Source: Vicinamibacteria bacterium (GTDB taxonomy: Bacteria; Acidobacteriota; Vicinamibacteria; Vicinamibacterales; UBA8438). Taken from it: DNA of 50,109 bases. Below, piece by piece: positions 16,314 through 26,468 of this stretch (positions are counted from its first letter, which is position 1; each line of letters opens with the position of its first letter). The notes beneath the pieces were generated by a model. The model was not told the DNA's origin. It made no database searches and saw only the letters and a list, made by a program, of their open reading frames with translations. The position numbers and the translations under genes were made by a program. The stretch spans positions 1-50,109 of the forward strand of contig JAJEFC010000344.1 of assembly GCA_022820675.1 (NCBI GenBank). The letters are read 5' to 3'.

Positions 16314-17462
16314 GTGGCGATAACGAGGACATTTTTTCGCCTGCCGCAAGGGCACTTCTTCCTGTTCGGCCCGCGTGGAACCGGCAAGAGCACTTGGCTG
16401 GAGGCCGCGTTCCCGCAGGCCGCCCGGGTCGATCTGCTGGCGCCGGCTCAGCAGCGGCAGTACGCGGCGCGGCCGGAGCGACTGCGTGAGCTCGCGGCGG
16501 CACCCGGCGTGGCCGACATCGTGATCGACGAAGTGCAGCGGGTTCCCGAACTGCTCACCGTCGTCCATCAGCTCATTGAGGAGCTCGGCAGCCCCCGCTT
16601 CGTGCTGACCGGATCGAGCGCGCGGAAGCTCAAGCGGGCCGGCGTGGACCTCCTCGCCGGTCGCGCGGTCGTTCGGCGGATGCACCCGTTCATGGCGGCC
16701 GAGCTCGGTGCGGACTTCGACCTGGGGGCGGCGCTCGACCAAGGACTGCTGCCGTTGGTCTGGGACGCCGCCGATCCCGGCGATACGCTGAGCGCCTACG
16801 CGGGGCTGTACGTCCAGCAGGAGGTCCAGACGGAGGGGCTGGTGCGCGACCTGGGCGCCTTCCATCGGTTTCTCGAAGCCATCAGCTTCTCCCATGCGTC
16901 GGTGCTCACCACCAGCGATGTGGCCCGAGAGTGCGAGGTGCGCCGCAAGACGGTGGAGGGTTTCATCGAGATCGTGGAAGATCTGCTGCTGGCGTTCCGG
17001 CTCCCGGTCTTCGCCCGCCGCGCGCGCCGGCAGGTTACGTCGCACCCCAAGTTCTTCTTCGCCGACGCCGGCGTGTTTCGCTCCCTGCGTCCGGCGGGGC
17101 CGCTGGATCGGCCGGAGGAAGCCCGCGGCGCGGCGCTGGAAGGTCTCGTGGCGCAGCACCTGCGGGCGTGGATCGACTACGCAGGAGCCGACGCCACCCT
17201 GGCGTTCTGGCGCACCCGGGCCGGCAGCGAGGTCGACTTCGTCGTCTACGGCCGCGACGTGTTCTGGGCCCTCGAGGTCAAGCACGCCACGCGCATCCGT
17301 CCGGCGGACCTCAGGCCCCTGAAGAGCTTCGCCCGCGACTACCCGGAGGCGCAGGCCCGGCTGACCTACCTCGGCGACGAACGCCTGCAGATCGACGGCA
17401 TCCTGTGCCTGCCGGCGACCGAGTTGCTGCTCGACATCGTCCCGGGGGTCCCGCTGCCGTGA
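16314..17462 (+). CDS. DUF4143-family ATP-binding protein
   Basis: A 382-residue protein from the GTG at 16314; another in-frame GTG at 16275 would add 13 residues through an AT-rich stretch that looks more like promoter. Walker A is FGPRGTGKS (about 18-26), followed by the family's DIVIDEVQRVPEL Walker B (about 72-84) and LTGSSARKLKRAGVDLLAGR. Later come the winged-helix-like segment SDVARECEVRRKTVEGFIEI and the C-terminal DUF4143 domain with HPKFFFADAGVFR and SEVDFVVYGRDVFWALEVKH, a PD-(D/E)XK-like (D...E-x-K) core. Family members are ATPases of uncertain biological role, often scattered in accessory regions. The gene is complete. Confidence 0.85.
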   Translation: MAITRTFFRLPQGHFFLFGPRGTGKSTWLEAAFPQAARVDLLAPAQQRQYAARPERLRELAAAPGVADIVIDEVQRVPELLTVVHQLIEELGSPRFVLTGSSARKLKRAGVDLLAGRAVVRRMHPFMAAELGADFDLGAALDQGLLPLVWDAADPGDTLSAYAGLYVQQEVQTEGLVRDLGAFHRFLEAISFSHASVLTTSDVARECEVRRKTVEGFIEIVEDLLLAFRLPVFARRARRQVTSHPKFFFADAGVFRSLRPAGPLDRPEEARGAALEGLVAQHLRAWIDYAGADATLAFWRTRAGSEVDFVVYGRDVFWALEVKHATRIRPADLRPLKSFARDYPEAQARLTYLGDERLQIDGILCLPATELLLDIVPGVPLP

Positions 17463-17491
17463 TGGACGGCGACGAAAGAGGCTCATCCACG

Positions 17492-17683
17492 TCAGCGCTC
17501 CGCCTTGTAGTCGAATGTCGGATCCCAATCGAGCGAGTCGAACAGCTCGAGCAACCGGCCCTGTTCCCGCCGTGCAATGAACTCCTGAAGCGCCAGGGTC
17601 ACTGCAGCCGTCTTGGTTCTCTTGCCGCTGAGCTTCAGGGCGCGCTCCAGCAGGTCGGGGCTGATCGCCAGCTTCGTTGCCAC
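17492..17683 (-). CDS. vapB: VapB-type antitoxin, orphan
   Basis: A 63-residue protein from the GTG at 17683, reading ATKLAISPDLLERALKLSGK, then RTKTAAVTLALQEFIARRE and the tail SLDWDPTFDYKAER. This is the ribbon-helix-helix VapB pattern (K.AAV..AL.EFI.RR...LL.L.G..DWD..YD.K.R), the last part being the toxin-binding segment. In vapBC operons the PIN toxin follows directly; here the next bases (below 17492) run into the end of the convergent DUF4143 gene at 17462, leaving no room for a toxin. It is therefore solitary. It overlaps no other gene but lies antisense within the leader of the amidase gene. Confidence 0.75.
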   Translation of the reverse strand: MATKLAISPDLLERALKLSGKRTKTAAVTLALQEFIARREQGRLLELFDSLDWDPTFDYKAER

Positions 17684-17823
17684 GTCCGTATGGTCGCACA
17701 ACGCACGGCACAATCGCTGCATTCCCGGTCGGCGAAATCGCGGTCGACCCGCGACGCCGTCCGGCGGTATGCTGTCGCAACTCGACCTCGGCAACCCGCG
17801 GCCGCTTTCCGCAGGACATGAGC

Positions 17824-19287
17824 ATGGCAAGAGCCTTCACCCGACGCGACTTCCTCACGGCGAGCGCAACCGCGGCCGCCTGCCTGGCGACCCGCCCCGC
17901 GTTCGCGCAGGCCACGGACCCGACCGACCTGACCATCGCCGAGGCGCAGCGCCTCGTTCGCCGGCGCGACCTCTCGCCGCTGGAGCTGGTGAAGGCCTAC
18001 GTCGCGCGCATCCGGCGCCTGGACGACCGGCTCAACGCGTTCGTGACGGTGACCGAGGAGCGCGCCGTCGAGCGCGCGCGGGCGCTCGAGGCGGAGCTGG
18101 CGGCCGGCCGGTGGCGCGGCCCGCTGCACGGCATTCCGATCGCCTTGAAGGACAACATCGACACCGCGGGGGTGCTGACGACGGCGGCGAGCGCGGTGTT
18201 CGCGGACCGCGTGCCGGACGAGGACGCCGAGGTGGTGACGCGGCTCGAGGCGGCCGGCGCGATCGTGCTGGGCAAGCTCAACATGCACGAGTTCGCCTAC
18301 GGCGGCACGTCGGCGTTCACCCACACCGGCCCCGTGCGCAACCCGTGGGACACCGACCGCATCCCCGGCGGGTCGTCCGGCGGCTCGGGCGCGGCGGTCG
18401 CGGCGCGGCTGTGCGCCGGCGCCCTCGGCACCGACACGGGGGGATCGGTCCGCATCCCCGCCGCGCACTGCGGCATCGCCGGCCTCAAGCCGACCTACGG
18501 GCTCGCCAGCATCCGCGGCATCGTCCCCCTGAGCGTCTCGCTCGACCACGTCGGCCCGATGTGCCGGTCGGTCGCCGACGCCGCGCTCATGCTGCAGCCG
18601 ATGGCCGGCTACGACCCGCGGGGCATCGCCAGCATCGAGGCCGACATTCCCGACTACGCGGGCGCGCTCCGGCGGCGGACCTCGGCGATGCGCCTCGGCG
18701 TGCCGCGTGCGTTCTACGAGGACGTCGACCCGCAGGTGCTGGCCGCCGTCGAGCGCGCGCTCGGCGTCCTCGGCGACCTCACGGCGGACACGCGGGACGT
18801 GGAGCTGCCGCCGCTGCCGGAGGCCCGCACCGTGGGAGTCGAGGCGTACGCCTATCACGCCGATCTCCTCGAGGAGCATCGCGGCCTGTACGCCGGGAGC
18901 ACGCTGGCGCGCATCGAGGGGGGCGCGGACATGTCGGCGGCCGACTATGCCGAGGCGCGCTACCAGCTCGCGCTGGTGAGGAAGGCGGTCGCCGCGGTGT
19001 TCGACGACGTCGACGTCCTCGTCACGCCGACGCTGGTCGAGCTTCCCGTCAGCATCGAAGCGGCGATGGCGTCGCCGCTCGAGGCGACCGCGATCCTGAT
19101 TCGCAACACGGCGCCCTTCAACGGCTACGGCACCCCTGCGATCACCGTCCCGTGCGGCTTCAGCCGCGAGGGCCTGCCCATCGGGCTGCAGCTCTGCGGT
19201 CGCGCCCTCGGCGAGGTCGACGTGCTCGCGCTGGCGCACGCCTACGAGCAGGCGACGGACTGGCACGAGCGGACGCCGCCGCTGTGA
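17824..19287 (+). CDS. amidase-signature hydrolase with Tat signal
   Basis: A 487-residue protein. The ATG at 17824 has AGGA 7 bp upstream; the ATG at 17818 is too close to that site. The N-terminus RRDFLTASATAAA... is a twin-arginine signal, so the enzyme is exported folded. The amidase-signature Ser-cisSer-Lys triad is present: Lys109 in IALKDN, the cis-Ser in GGSSGGS (184/185) and nucleophile Ser208 in DTGGSVR. GPLHGIPIALKDNI and GPLHGIP-type neighbours, AGLKPTYG and the C-terminal NGYGTPAITVPCGF are also typical. It resembles Asp-tRNA/Glu-tRNA amidotransferase subunit A in sequence but is monomeric and exported, so it probably hydrolyses an amide in the periplasm; the substrate is unknown. 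Its 3' end is partly duplicated downstream. Confidence 0.9.
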   Translation: MARAFTRRDFLTASATAAACLATRPAFAQATDPTDLTIAEAQRLVRRRDLSPLELVKAYVARIRRLDDRLNAFVTVTEERAVERARALEAELAAGRWRGPLHGIPIALKDNIDTAGVLTTAASAVFADRVPDEDAEVVTRLEAAGAIVLGKLNMHEFAYGGTSAFTHTGPVRNPWDTDRIPGGSSGGSGAAVAARLCAGALGTDTGGSVRIPAAHCGIAGLKPTYGLASIRGIVPLSVSLDHVGPMCRSVADAALMLQPMAGYDPRGIASIEADIPDYAGALRRRTSAMRLGVPRAFYEDVDPQVLAAVERALGVLGDLTADTRDVELPPLPEARTVGVEAYAYHADLLEEHRGLYAGSTLARIEGGADMSAADYAEARYQLALVRKAVAAVFDDVDVLVTPTLVELPVSIEAAMASPLEATAILIRNTAPFNGYGTPAITVPCGFSREGLPIGLQLCGRALGEVDVLALAHAYEQATDWHERTPPL

Positions 19288-19435
19288 GCTCGCGGGCGGT
19301 GCCGAGCGGGCGTCTGTTCTCACCGCCGACGGACTGGCACGATTCGGACGCCGCCGCGGTGAGCTCGCGGGCGGTGCCGAGCGGGCGCCGGTTTCTTGGC
19401 GGCGAGGGGACCGGCACGAGCGGAGGCCGCCGCGG
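19254..19435 (+). repeat. 74-bp repeats copying the amidase 3' end
   Basis: The segment 19254-19312, which includes the last codons (ATDWHERTPPL), stop and first bases downstream, recurs at 19328-19387 (offset 74-75 bp; GACGGACTGGCACGA...GCCGAGCGGGCG) with few changes. A third weaker piece (GGACCGGCACGAGCGGAGG) is at 19408-19426 onward. The copies are outside the gene and do not encode a product. The remaining bases to 19678 hold nothing I can support. Confidence 0.85.
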
Positions 19436-19678
19436 CAAGAGGCGCTCGAGACCGGGCTCTCGCGCCTCTGCCGCGAGCCGGGGTGCACGTCAGATGCGTG
19501 AGATGGCTGCCACCCTGGGCTGCCAGGCTCCCGATTCTCAGTGTTCTCGGCTGCGAAACCCCTCGGGAACGCGCCGACCCGGCCTCAGCGGTACGGTTTG
19601 CGGGCCGCGTCTCACTTTCGTTGACGTGCGCCCCCGCGATCCGCGTAGCTGGATCGGACCCGGGTCGCCGTGTCCACG

Positions 19679-20836
19679 CTACCGGCGCGCCACCGGTTCG
19701 AGCCGCACGACCTGGCTCGGCCCGTCGCGATGCTCGACCGCCAGGTAGATGTAGCCGTCGGGTCCCTGCCGGACGTCCCGCACCCGGCCGATGCCGTAGG
19801 CCAGCGTCTCCTCCAGCTCGATCCGTCCCGGCTCGTCGACGCTCGGCGTGAGGCGAGCGAGCTGCCGCCCCGACATGCCGCCCACGAAGAAGCTGCCCTT
19901 CCAGGCCGGGAACCGGTCGCCCGTATACAGCATCAGACCGGAGGTGGCGATCGAGGGGACCCAGAAGTGCACCGGCGATTCCATGCCCTCGCCGAGCGTC
20001 GCGGCGTGGATCGCCGTCCCGCTGCGGTAGTTCACGCCGTAGCCGACCACCGGCCAGCCGTAGTTCAGGGCGGGCCGTATCAGGTTGAGCTCGTCGCCGC
20101 CCTGCGGCCCGTGCTCGTGGGCCCACAGGTCGCCGGTGTCCGGGTGCACGAGCAGCCCCTGCGGGTTCCGGTGTCCGTAGCTCCAGATCTCGGGCAGGAC
20201 TCCGTCCTGACCGACGAACGGGTTGTCGTCGGGCACGCGGCCGTCGTCGTGGAGGCGGACGGTGACCCCGTGATGGTTGGACGGGTCCTGCGCCGGGTGG
20301 GCCGTCAGGTCGCCCCGCGTCCTCGCCATCCGGTCGCCCACCGAGGCGAAGAGGTAGCCGTCGCGGTCCCAGGCGAGCCGTCCCCCGTAGTGTCCGCCGC
20401 CTCGTGACTGCGCCACGAAGACGTCCTCGACGCCGGTGAGTCGATCGTCCTCGAAGCGGCCCCTGATCACCGCGGTCGTCGAGCCTTCCGCCGTCGGCCG
20501 CGCGTAGCTGAGATACAGCAGGCGGTTGGCCGCGAAGTCGGGGTGCGGGAGCACCTCGAACAGGCCGCCCTGTCCCCGCGCGACCACCTCCGGCACCCCC
20601 GGCACCGGGTCGGGCAGCAGGGTTCCGTCGCGCACGATGCGCAGGCGTCCCGGGCGCTCGGTGACGAGCATGTCGCCGTCGGGCAGCCACGCGATGGACC
20701 AGGGGACGTCGAGCCCGTCGGCCACGGTGACGGTGCGGAAATCGTGATGGGCGGACCGCTGCACTTCCTGGGCGGCGGTCGGGTTTCCGGCGAGCAGCCA
20801 CCCCGCGGCGGCGCAAGCGACGGCAGTGCGAATCAT
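19679..20836 (-). CDS. soluble PQQ-dependent sugar dehydrogenase (Asd/YliI type)
   Basis: A 385-residue protein from the ATG at 20836, with AGGAG 7 bp upstream and a signal peptide (MIRTAVACAAAGWLLAG..., cut near TAAQ). It is a six-bladed glucose/sorbosone dehydrogenase propeller: VPWSIAWLPDGDMLVTERPG, GQGGLFEVLPHPDFA, the active-site His in HYGGRLAWDRDGYLFASVGDR (family G..H.G..I), PEIWSYGHRNPQGL, WAHEHGPQGGDELNLI and NYGWP. These match the aldose sugar dehydrogenase branch, which oxidises aldoses with PQQ in the periplasm. The gene is divergent from the alpha/beta hydrolase at 21401 with a repeat-filled 560 bp gap between. It is complete. Confidence 0.92.
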   Translation of the reverse strand: MIRTAVACAAAGWLLAGNPTAAQEVQRSAHHDFRTVTVADGLDVPWSIAWLPDGDMLVTERPGRLRIVRDGTLLPDPVPGVPEVVARGQGGLFEVLPHPDFAANRLLYLSYARPTAEGSTTAVIRGRFEDDRLTGVEDVFVAQSRGGGHYGGRLAWDRDGYLFASVGDRMARTRGDLTAHPAQDPSNHHGVTVRLHDDGRVPDDNPFVGQDGVLPEIWSYGHRNPQGLLVHPDTGDLWAHEHGPQGGDELNLIRPALNYGWPVVGYGVNYRSGTAIHAATLGEGMESPVHFWVPSIATSGLMLYTGDRFPAWKGSFFVGGMSGRQLARLTPSVDEPGRIELEETLAYGIGRVRDVRQGPDGYIYLAVEHRDGPSQVVRLEPVARR

Positions 20837-21018
20837 CGTCGAGCTCCTGTGACCGGCCGCCGACGCCGGCGGTGCGGCGTACGAAACCGGCCGTGTTGCA
20901 CCCGTTGACGCCCAGAGCCTCGCAGGGGATGGGCGCGGAAACAGACTCGCCCCATGATCGCACGAATTCCCACTCGGCGGGGTCGGCGGAAGCCGCACGA
21001 GGCCCGCGGCGGCTGTTC

Positions 21019-21205
21019 GCGCGGAGCGATGGGGACGTTTCGGGGGAAGGGTGGGCCGGGACGATCGCCGGCGGCCGTGGACACTCGAGCGAGGCCGGCG
21101 GCGGCCGGCTCGCGCGGAGCGATGGGGACGTTTTCGGGGGAAGGATGGGCCGGGACTGGCGATCGCCGGCCGCCGTGGACACTCGAGCGAGCCGACGGGT
21201 TCCGG
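21019..21205. repeat. 93-bp tandem duplication in a divergent promoter gap
   Basis: Unit 21019-21111 (GCGCGGAGCGATGGGGACGT ... CGGCCGGCTC) is repeated from 21112 to about 21205 with a few small indels and substitutions. The repeat lies in the 20837-21400 gap between divergent genes; the rest of that gap shows no gene. Because 93 is divisible by three, frames read through the repeat on both strands, but their residue composition (Arg/Pro/Ser or Gly/Arg) is that of non-coding high-GC DNA. Confidence 0.85.
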
Positions 21206-21400
21206 CCGATCGCTGGCTCGCTCCCGCGTCGGTATCGTCGCACCACCCTGACCGCACGCCGTCGATGCGGTAGGCGCGCACGGGTTGGACCGCGAGCTCC
21301 TCGTGCGATGGCCGTCCGCGACGGACGCCGCGCGCGGCGGGCGGGCTAGAATGTTGGCACCAGACCGCGGGGAGAGCCCCACGTCTTCCAGGAGAGCCGC

Positions 21401-22252
21401 ATGTCGAGACTACGAGCCGTCGTTGCCGCCTTCGTCCTGCTCGCGGCGGGCGCGTCGTTCGCCCAGGACGTCACCGTCACGCCGGACGTGGTGTACGGCC
21501 ACAAGTACGGCATGGCGTTGACGTTCGACGTGTTCACGCCGCCCAACGCCAACGGGGCGGCGGTGTTGAACATGGTCAGCGGCGGCTGGCGCTCGGCGTG
21601 GCGGCCGCATGCGGCGTCGCAGCGGCGGTACCAGGCGCTGCTCGACGCCGGGTTCACGGTGCTCGCGGTCCGCCACGGCAGCAGCCCCAAGTTCATCCTG
21701 CCCGAGATCGTCCCCGACGTGCGGCGCGCGGTGCGCTACGTCAGGCTCAACGCGCGGCGGCTGGGCGTGGACCCGAACCGCCTCGGCGTCTGGGGCGGGA
21801 GCGCCGGCGGGCACCTGTCGCTGATGCTCGGGCTGGCGTCCGACCAGGGGGACCCGTCGGCCGAGGACGCGGTGCTCCGGACCGGCAACCGGGTGGCGGC
21901 GGTGGTGGCCTACTATCCGCCGGTCGACCTGCGCCCGCTCGCGCGCGGAATCGCCGGCGAGAACCCCAACACCCGGTTCCCGGCGCTGAACTTCGATCCC
22001 GCCGACGCCCATTCGGTGTCACCGATCGTTCACGTGTCGGGAGACGATCCCCCCACGCTGCTGATCCACGGCGACGCCGACGGCCTGGTGCCGGTGAGCA
22101 ACAGCCACGACATGTACGCCGCGCTGCAGGAGCACGGGGTCGAGTCGAAGGTGATCGTCATTCCCGGCGCCGGCCACGGATTCCGCGGCGCCGACGCCGA
22201 GCTCGCGATGACCGCGCTGGTCGACTGGTTCGCGGAGCATCTCGCGCACTGA
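21401..22252 (+). CDS. exported alpha/beta hydrolase
   Basis: A 283-residue protein with an AGGAGAG ribosome site and a signal peptide cut near SFAQ. The alpha/beta-hydrolase (BD-FAE/esterase-like) fold is shown by the oxyanion-region stretch NMVSGGWRS, the nucleophile elbow GGSAGG with Ser134, the acid in LLIHGDADGLVPV (Asp225 or Asp227) and the base in IPGAGHGF (His about 258). The sequence VRRAVRYVRLNARRLGVDPNR before the elbow is typical of the carboxylesterase/xylan-esterase-like branch. It is probably a periplasmic esterase or lipase of unknown substrate. It stands alone on its strand. Confidence 0.88.
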   Translation: MSRLRAVVAAFVLLAAGASFAQDVTVTPDVVYGHKYGMALTFDVFTPPNANGAAVLNMVSGGWRSAWRPHAASQRRYQALLDAGFTVLAVRHGSSPKFILPEIVPDVRRAVRYVRLNARRLGVDPNRLGVWGGSAGGHLSLMLGLASDQGDPSAEDAVLRTGNRVAAVVAYYPPVDLRPLARGIAGENPNTRFPALNFDPADAHSVSPIVHVSGDDPPTLLIHGDADGLVPVSNSHDMYAALQEHGVESKVIVIPGAGHGFRGADAELAMTALVDWFAEHLAH

Positions 22253-22329
22253 CCGCCGGGCCGTGGAAGAAACCCGCGTTGCGCCGGGATCAGCGGGATG
22301 TGGCGCCGGTCGAGCCACGGCGGGGCGTT

Positions 22330-22478
22330 TCAGGCGGCCGGCTGGTCGTCCGTCGGGGCGCCCGCGTCGTAGAGCGTCCGCAAGGCCTCGATGGCCAACC
22401 CGTGGACTGTCCCTGAACGAACTCCGCCATGCCGTCGCGGAATCGCACCCGGCACGCGGGGGGGACCTTCAGGGGCAT
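22330..22478 (-). pseudogene. small frameshifted gene, unknown family
   Basis: An ATG at 22478 has AAGGA about 9 bp upstream and opens MPLKVPPACRVRFRDGMAEF with consistently G/C third codon positions. Near 22406 the good codon pattern moves to another frame and continues as VHGLAIEALRTLYDAGAP and TDDQPAA to the TGA at 22330-22332. One missing base would join both halves into a protein of about 49 residues. I do not recognise the family. It lies in the gap between the hydrolase and pckA, on the opposite strand. A sequencing indel is an equally good explanation. Confidence 0.45.
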
Positions 22479-22577
22479 GGGCAGCTTTCCTTTCGGCCCG
22501 GTTGACCGGGCGTGACGAGAGAGCATGACGGGCAACTGTGTACGGGCAAGCAGGACGCGCCATCGAAAGGGACGAGG

Positions 22578-24155
<1,578 letters not shown>

Positions 24156-24197
24156 TACCCGGGGCGGTACGCGATTCCGGCCAGGAGCCTTCGACTC

Positions 24198-26105
24198 ATG
24201 ACCATCAGCTCGACGATACGTCACCACGCCGCGCGGCATTCCCTCTGGTTGCTGGTACTGGCGGGCCTCGCTGCGCCGCCGGCCCACGCGCAAGACGACT
24301 GGCGGGCGTGGGGCCGCGACGCCGGCAACCAGCGCCACTCGCCGCTGACGCAGATAGACGTGGACAACGTCTCGACCCTGATGCCGGCGTGGCGCTACGA
24401 GATGACGAAGCCGGGCGTGCCGTCCCGGCCGGCCCAGTCGACGCCGCTCGTGGTCGACGGCGTCCTCTACCTGTCGTTCCCGTACTACCGCGTGGTGGCG
24501 CTCGAGCCGGAGACCGGTGACGAGCTCTGGGAGTACACGGCCCCCGGCGACTGGAACTCGCCCGAGCACCAGTTGCACTGGACCGGCGGCTCGATGAGGG
24601 GGCTGGCCTGGTGGGAGGGCGACGACCGGACGCCCCCGCAGATCGTGTTCGGCACCGAGGAGGGCGAGCTGATCTCGCTGAACGCCGCGACGGGCATCCC
24701 CAACCCCCGGTTCGGCAACGACGGCTTCGTCGACCTGAAGACCCCCGAGGTCATGAACGGCTTCCCGAACATGCACTACGGCATCTCGTCCGGGGTGGCC
24801 GTGTGGAGGCACCTCGTGTTCACCGGCGTCCACAACGCCGACGAGACGGGCTCGAGGGGGCCGGCCGGCGACGTGCGCGCGTGGGACCTGCGGACGGGCG
24901 ACCTCGTCTGGACGTTCCACACCGTGCCCCGCCCCGGCGGGTTCGGCAACGACACGTGGCACGACGACTCGTGGCGCGGCGTCAGCGGCGCCAACACCTG
25001 GTCGTTCTTCACCATCGACGAGGATCGCGGCATCCTGTACATGCCGCTGGGGTCCGTCCACAACGACTTCTACGGCATGGACCGCCCCGGCGACAACCTC
25101 TTCGCGAACTCGATCGTGGCCGTCGACGCCCTGACGGGCGAGCGGCTGTGGCACTTCCAGGCCGTCCACCACGACCTGTGGGACCTCGACATGCCGGCGC
25201 CGCCGATCCTGTTCGACGTCGAGCGCGACGGCGAGACCATTCCCGCCGTCGGCGTCGTGACCAAGTACCCGGTGCTGTTCATCTTCGACCGCGTCACCGG
25301 CGAGCCCATCTACGAGATAGAGGAGCGCCCGGTGCCGGCCGGCGACATGCCCGGCGAGTACTACTCGCCGACCCAGTCGTTCCCGGTGAAGCCGCCGCCC
25401 TTCGGCCGCATCCGCTTCACGATGGACGACATCGCGACGGTGACGCCCGAGCACACCGCCGCGTGCCGCGAGCTGCTGATGCAGTACGACGGCGGGCGCA
25501 ACCGCGGCCCCTACACGCCGCCGTCCGAGGAGGGCGCGCTCGTGTTCCCGTCGACCGGTGGCGGGACGGAGTTCACCGGCGGCACCTTCGACCCGAGCCT
25601 CGGCTACTACATCATCAACTACGCCGACACCGGCCACATCAGCCAGCTCGTGAAGGTGGAGGACGATCCGGACCGCCGCGGCTACGTGGGCCCGCCCGAG
25701 TCGCGCCGCATCTACTGGCACGTCGTCACCCGGATGTCCGTCGACGGCTGGCCCTGCTGGCAGCCGCCGTGGTCGAGGCTGGTCGCGGTGGACGTGAACA
25801 GCGGCGAGATCGCCTGGATGATCCCGTTCGGCACCGTCGAGGGCGCGCCCCCCGGCCTGCTGACCGGCGCCCCCAACTCGCAGAAGGGCGGTCCGACCTC
25901 GACCGCCGCCGGCGTACTCTTCATCGGGGGGGCCAGCGACCGGCGTTTCCGCGCCTACGAGACGGCGACCGGGCGCGAGCTGTGGAGCGTCGAGACCGAG
26001 CAGATGATCAGCGGCGCCAATCCCGTCACCTACATGGGGAAGGACGGGAAGCAGTACGTCACGGTGGCCGCGGGGACGACGCTGCTGGCGTTCACCCTGC
26101 CGTGA
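24198..26105 (+). CDS. secreted PQQ-dependent quinoprotein dehydrogenase
   Basis: A 635-residue protein with AGGAG upstream and a signal peptide cut near AHAQ. It starts DDWRAWGRDAGNQRHSPLTQ, like the membrane-glucose-dehydrogenase branch of PQQ enzymes. Other landmarks are STPLVVDGVLYLSFPYYRVV, TFHTVPRPGGFGNDTWHDD, GDNLFANSIVAVDALTGE and WHFQAVHHDLWDLDMPAPP, whose Asp corresponds to the catalytic Asp region. GAPNSQKGGPTSTAAGVLFIGG and GKQYVTVAAG form the last blades. It is probably a periplasmic alcohol or sugar dehydrogenase passing electrons to a quinone or cytochrome pool. It has no N-terminal membrane helices beyond the signal peptide and no C-terminal cytochrome domain. It may be co-transcribed with pckA. 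Confidence 0.88.
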   Translation: MTISSTIRHHAARHSLWLLVLAGLAAPPAHAQDDWRAWGRDAGNQRHSPLTQIDVDNVSTLMPAWRYEMTKPGVPSRPAQSTPLVVDGVLYLSFPYYRVVALEPETGDELWEYTAPGDWNSPEHQLHWTGGSMRGLAWWEGDDRTPPQIVFGTEEGELISLNAATGIPNPRFGNDGFVDLKTPEVMNGFPNMHYGISSGVAVWRHLVFTGVHNADETGSRGPAGDVRAWDLRTGDLVWTFHTVPRPGGFGNDTWHDDSWRGVSGANTWSFFTIDEDRGILYMPLGSVHNDFYGMDRPGDNLFANSIVAVDALTGERLWHFQAVHHDLWDLDMPAPPILFDVERDGETIPAVGVVTKYPVLFIFDRVTGEPIYEIEERPVPAGDMPGEYYSPTQSFPVKPPPFGRIRFTMDDIATVTPEHTAACRELLMQYDGGRNRGPYTPPSEEGALVFPSTGGGTEFTGGTFDPSLGYYIINYADTGHISQLVKVEDDPDRRGYVGPPESRRIYWHVVTRMSVDGWPCWQPPWSRLVAVDVNSGEIAWMIPFGTVEGAPPGLLTGAPNSQKGGPTSTAAGVLFIGGASDRRFRAYETATGRELWSVETEQMISGANPVTYMGKDGKQYVTVAAGTTLLAFTLP

Positions 26106-26127
26106 CGGCTCGCGGCCGCCCCGCGGC

Positions 26128-26385
26128 AACGCCCGCCGCCGCTGGAGGACGTGAGCACGCCTTCAGCCGCATCCGGCAGCACGACGCGTCGTACACGCCC
26201 GCCGTTGGCGCCCGCCTGGAGGACGTGAGCACGGGCGCTGTGACATCGCCGCCTCCCCGCCGCGACGGGCGCTGCCATCCGCGCCCGTTCAAGGGGCGTG
26301 CGCACGGCCGCCGCGGCGATCCGGGCCTCCCCGCAACGGCGCCGCCATCCGCGCCCCGCCTGAAGGACATGCACCCGCCAGCGGT
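26128..26385. repeat. degenerate array of ~74-bp repeats
   Basis: The block CTGGAGGACGTGAGCACG begins at 26142 and 26216 (offset 74 bp), with weaker versions near 26288 (TCAAGGGGCGTGCGCACG) and 26360 (CTGAAGGACATGCACC). A second block, GCCTCCCCGC...CCATCCGCGCCC, recurs at 26251 and 26325, again 74 bp apart. The array fills most of the 360 bp gap between the quinoprotein and the antitoxin gene, which holds no gene I can support. Confidence 0.75.
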
Positions 26386-26468
26386 GACGATCGCGGCTGT
26401 CCAATGCCGCCCGCAGTCGACGATTGCATGGCGTTGCATTACAATGACGCGAGGGAGGGAGGAGCCGA

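Noticed and set aside
17635..19488. A 617-codon minus-strand frame over the amidase gene
   Set aside because: Antisense to a well-supported amidase. Only the short VapB frame in this area, in another phase, has recognisable sequence.
19679..19720. tRNA T-loop-like GGTTCGAGCC
   Set aside because: It is part of the sugar dehydrogenase coding sequence, and no acceptor or anticodon stems can be built around it.
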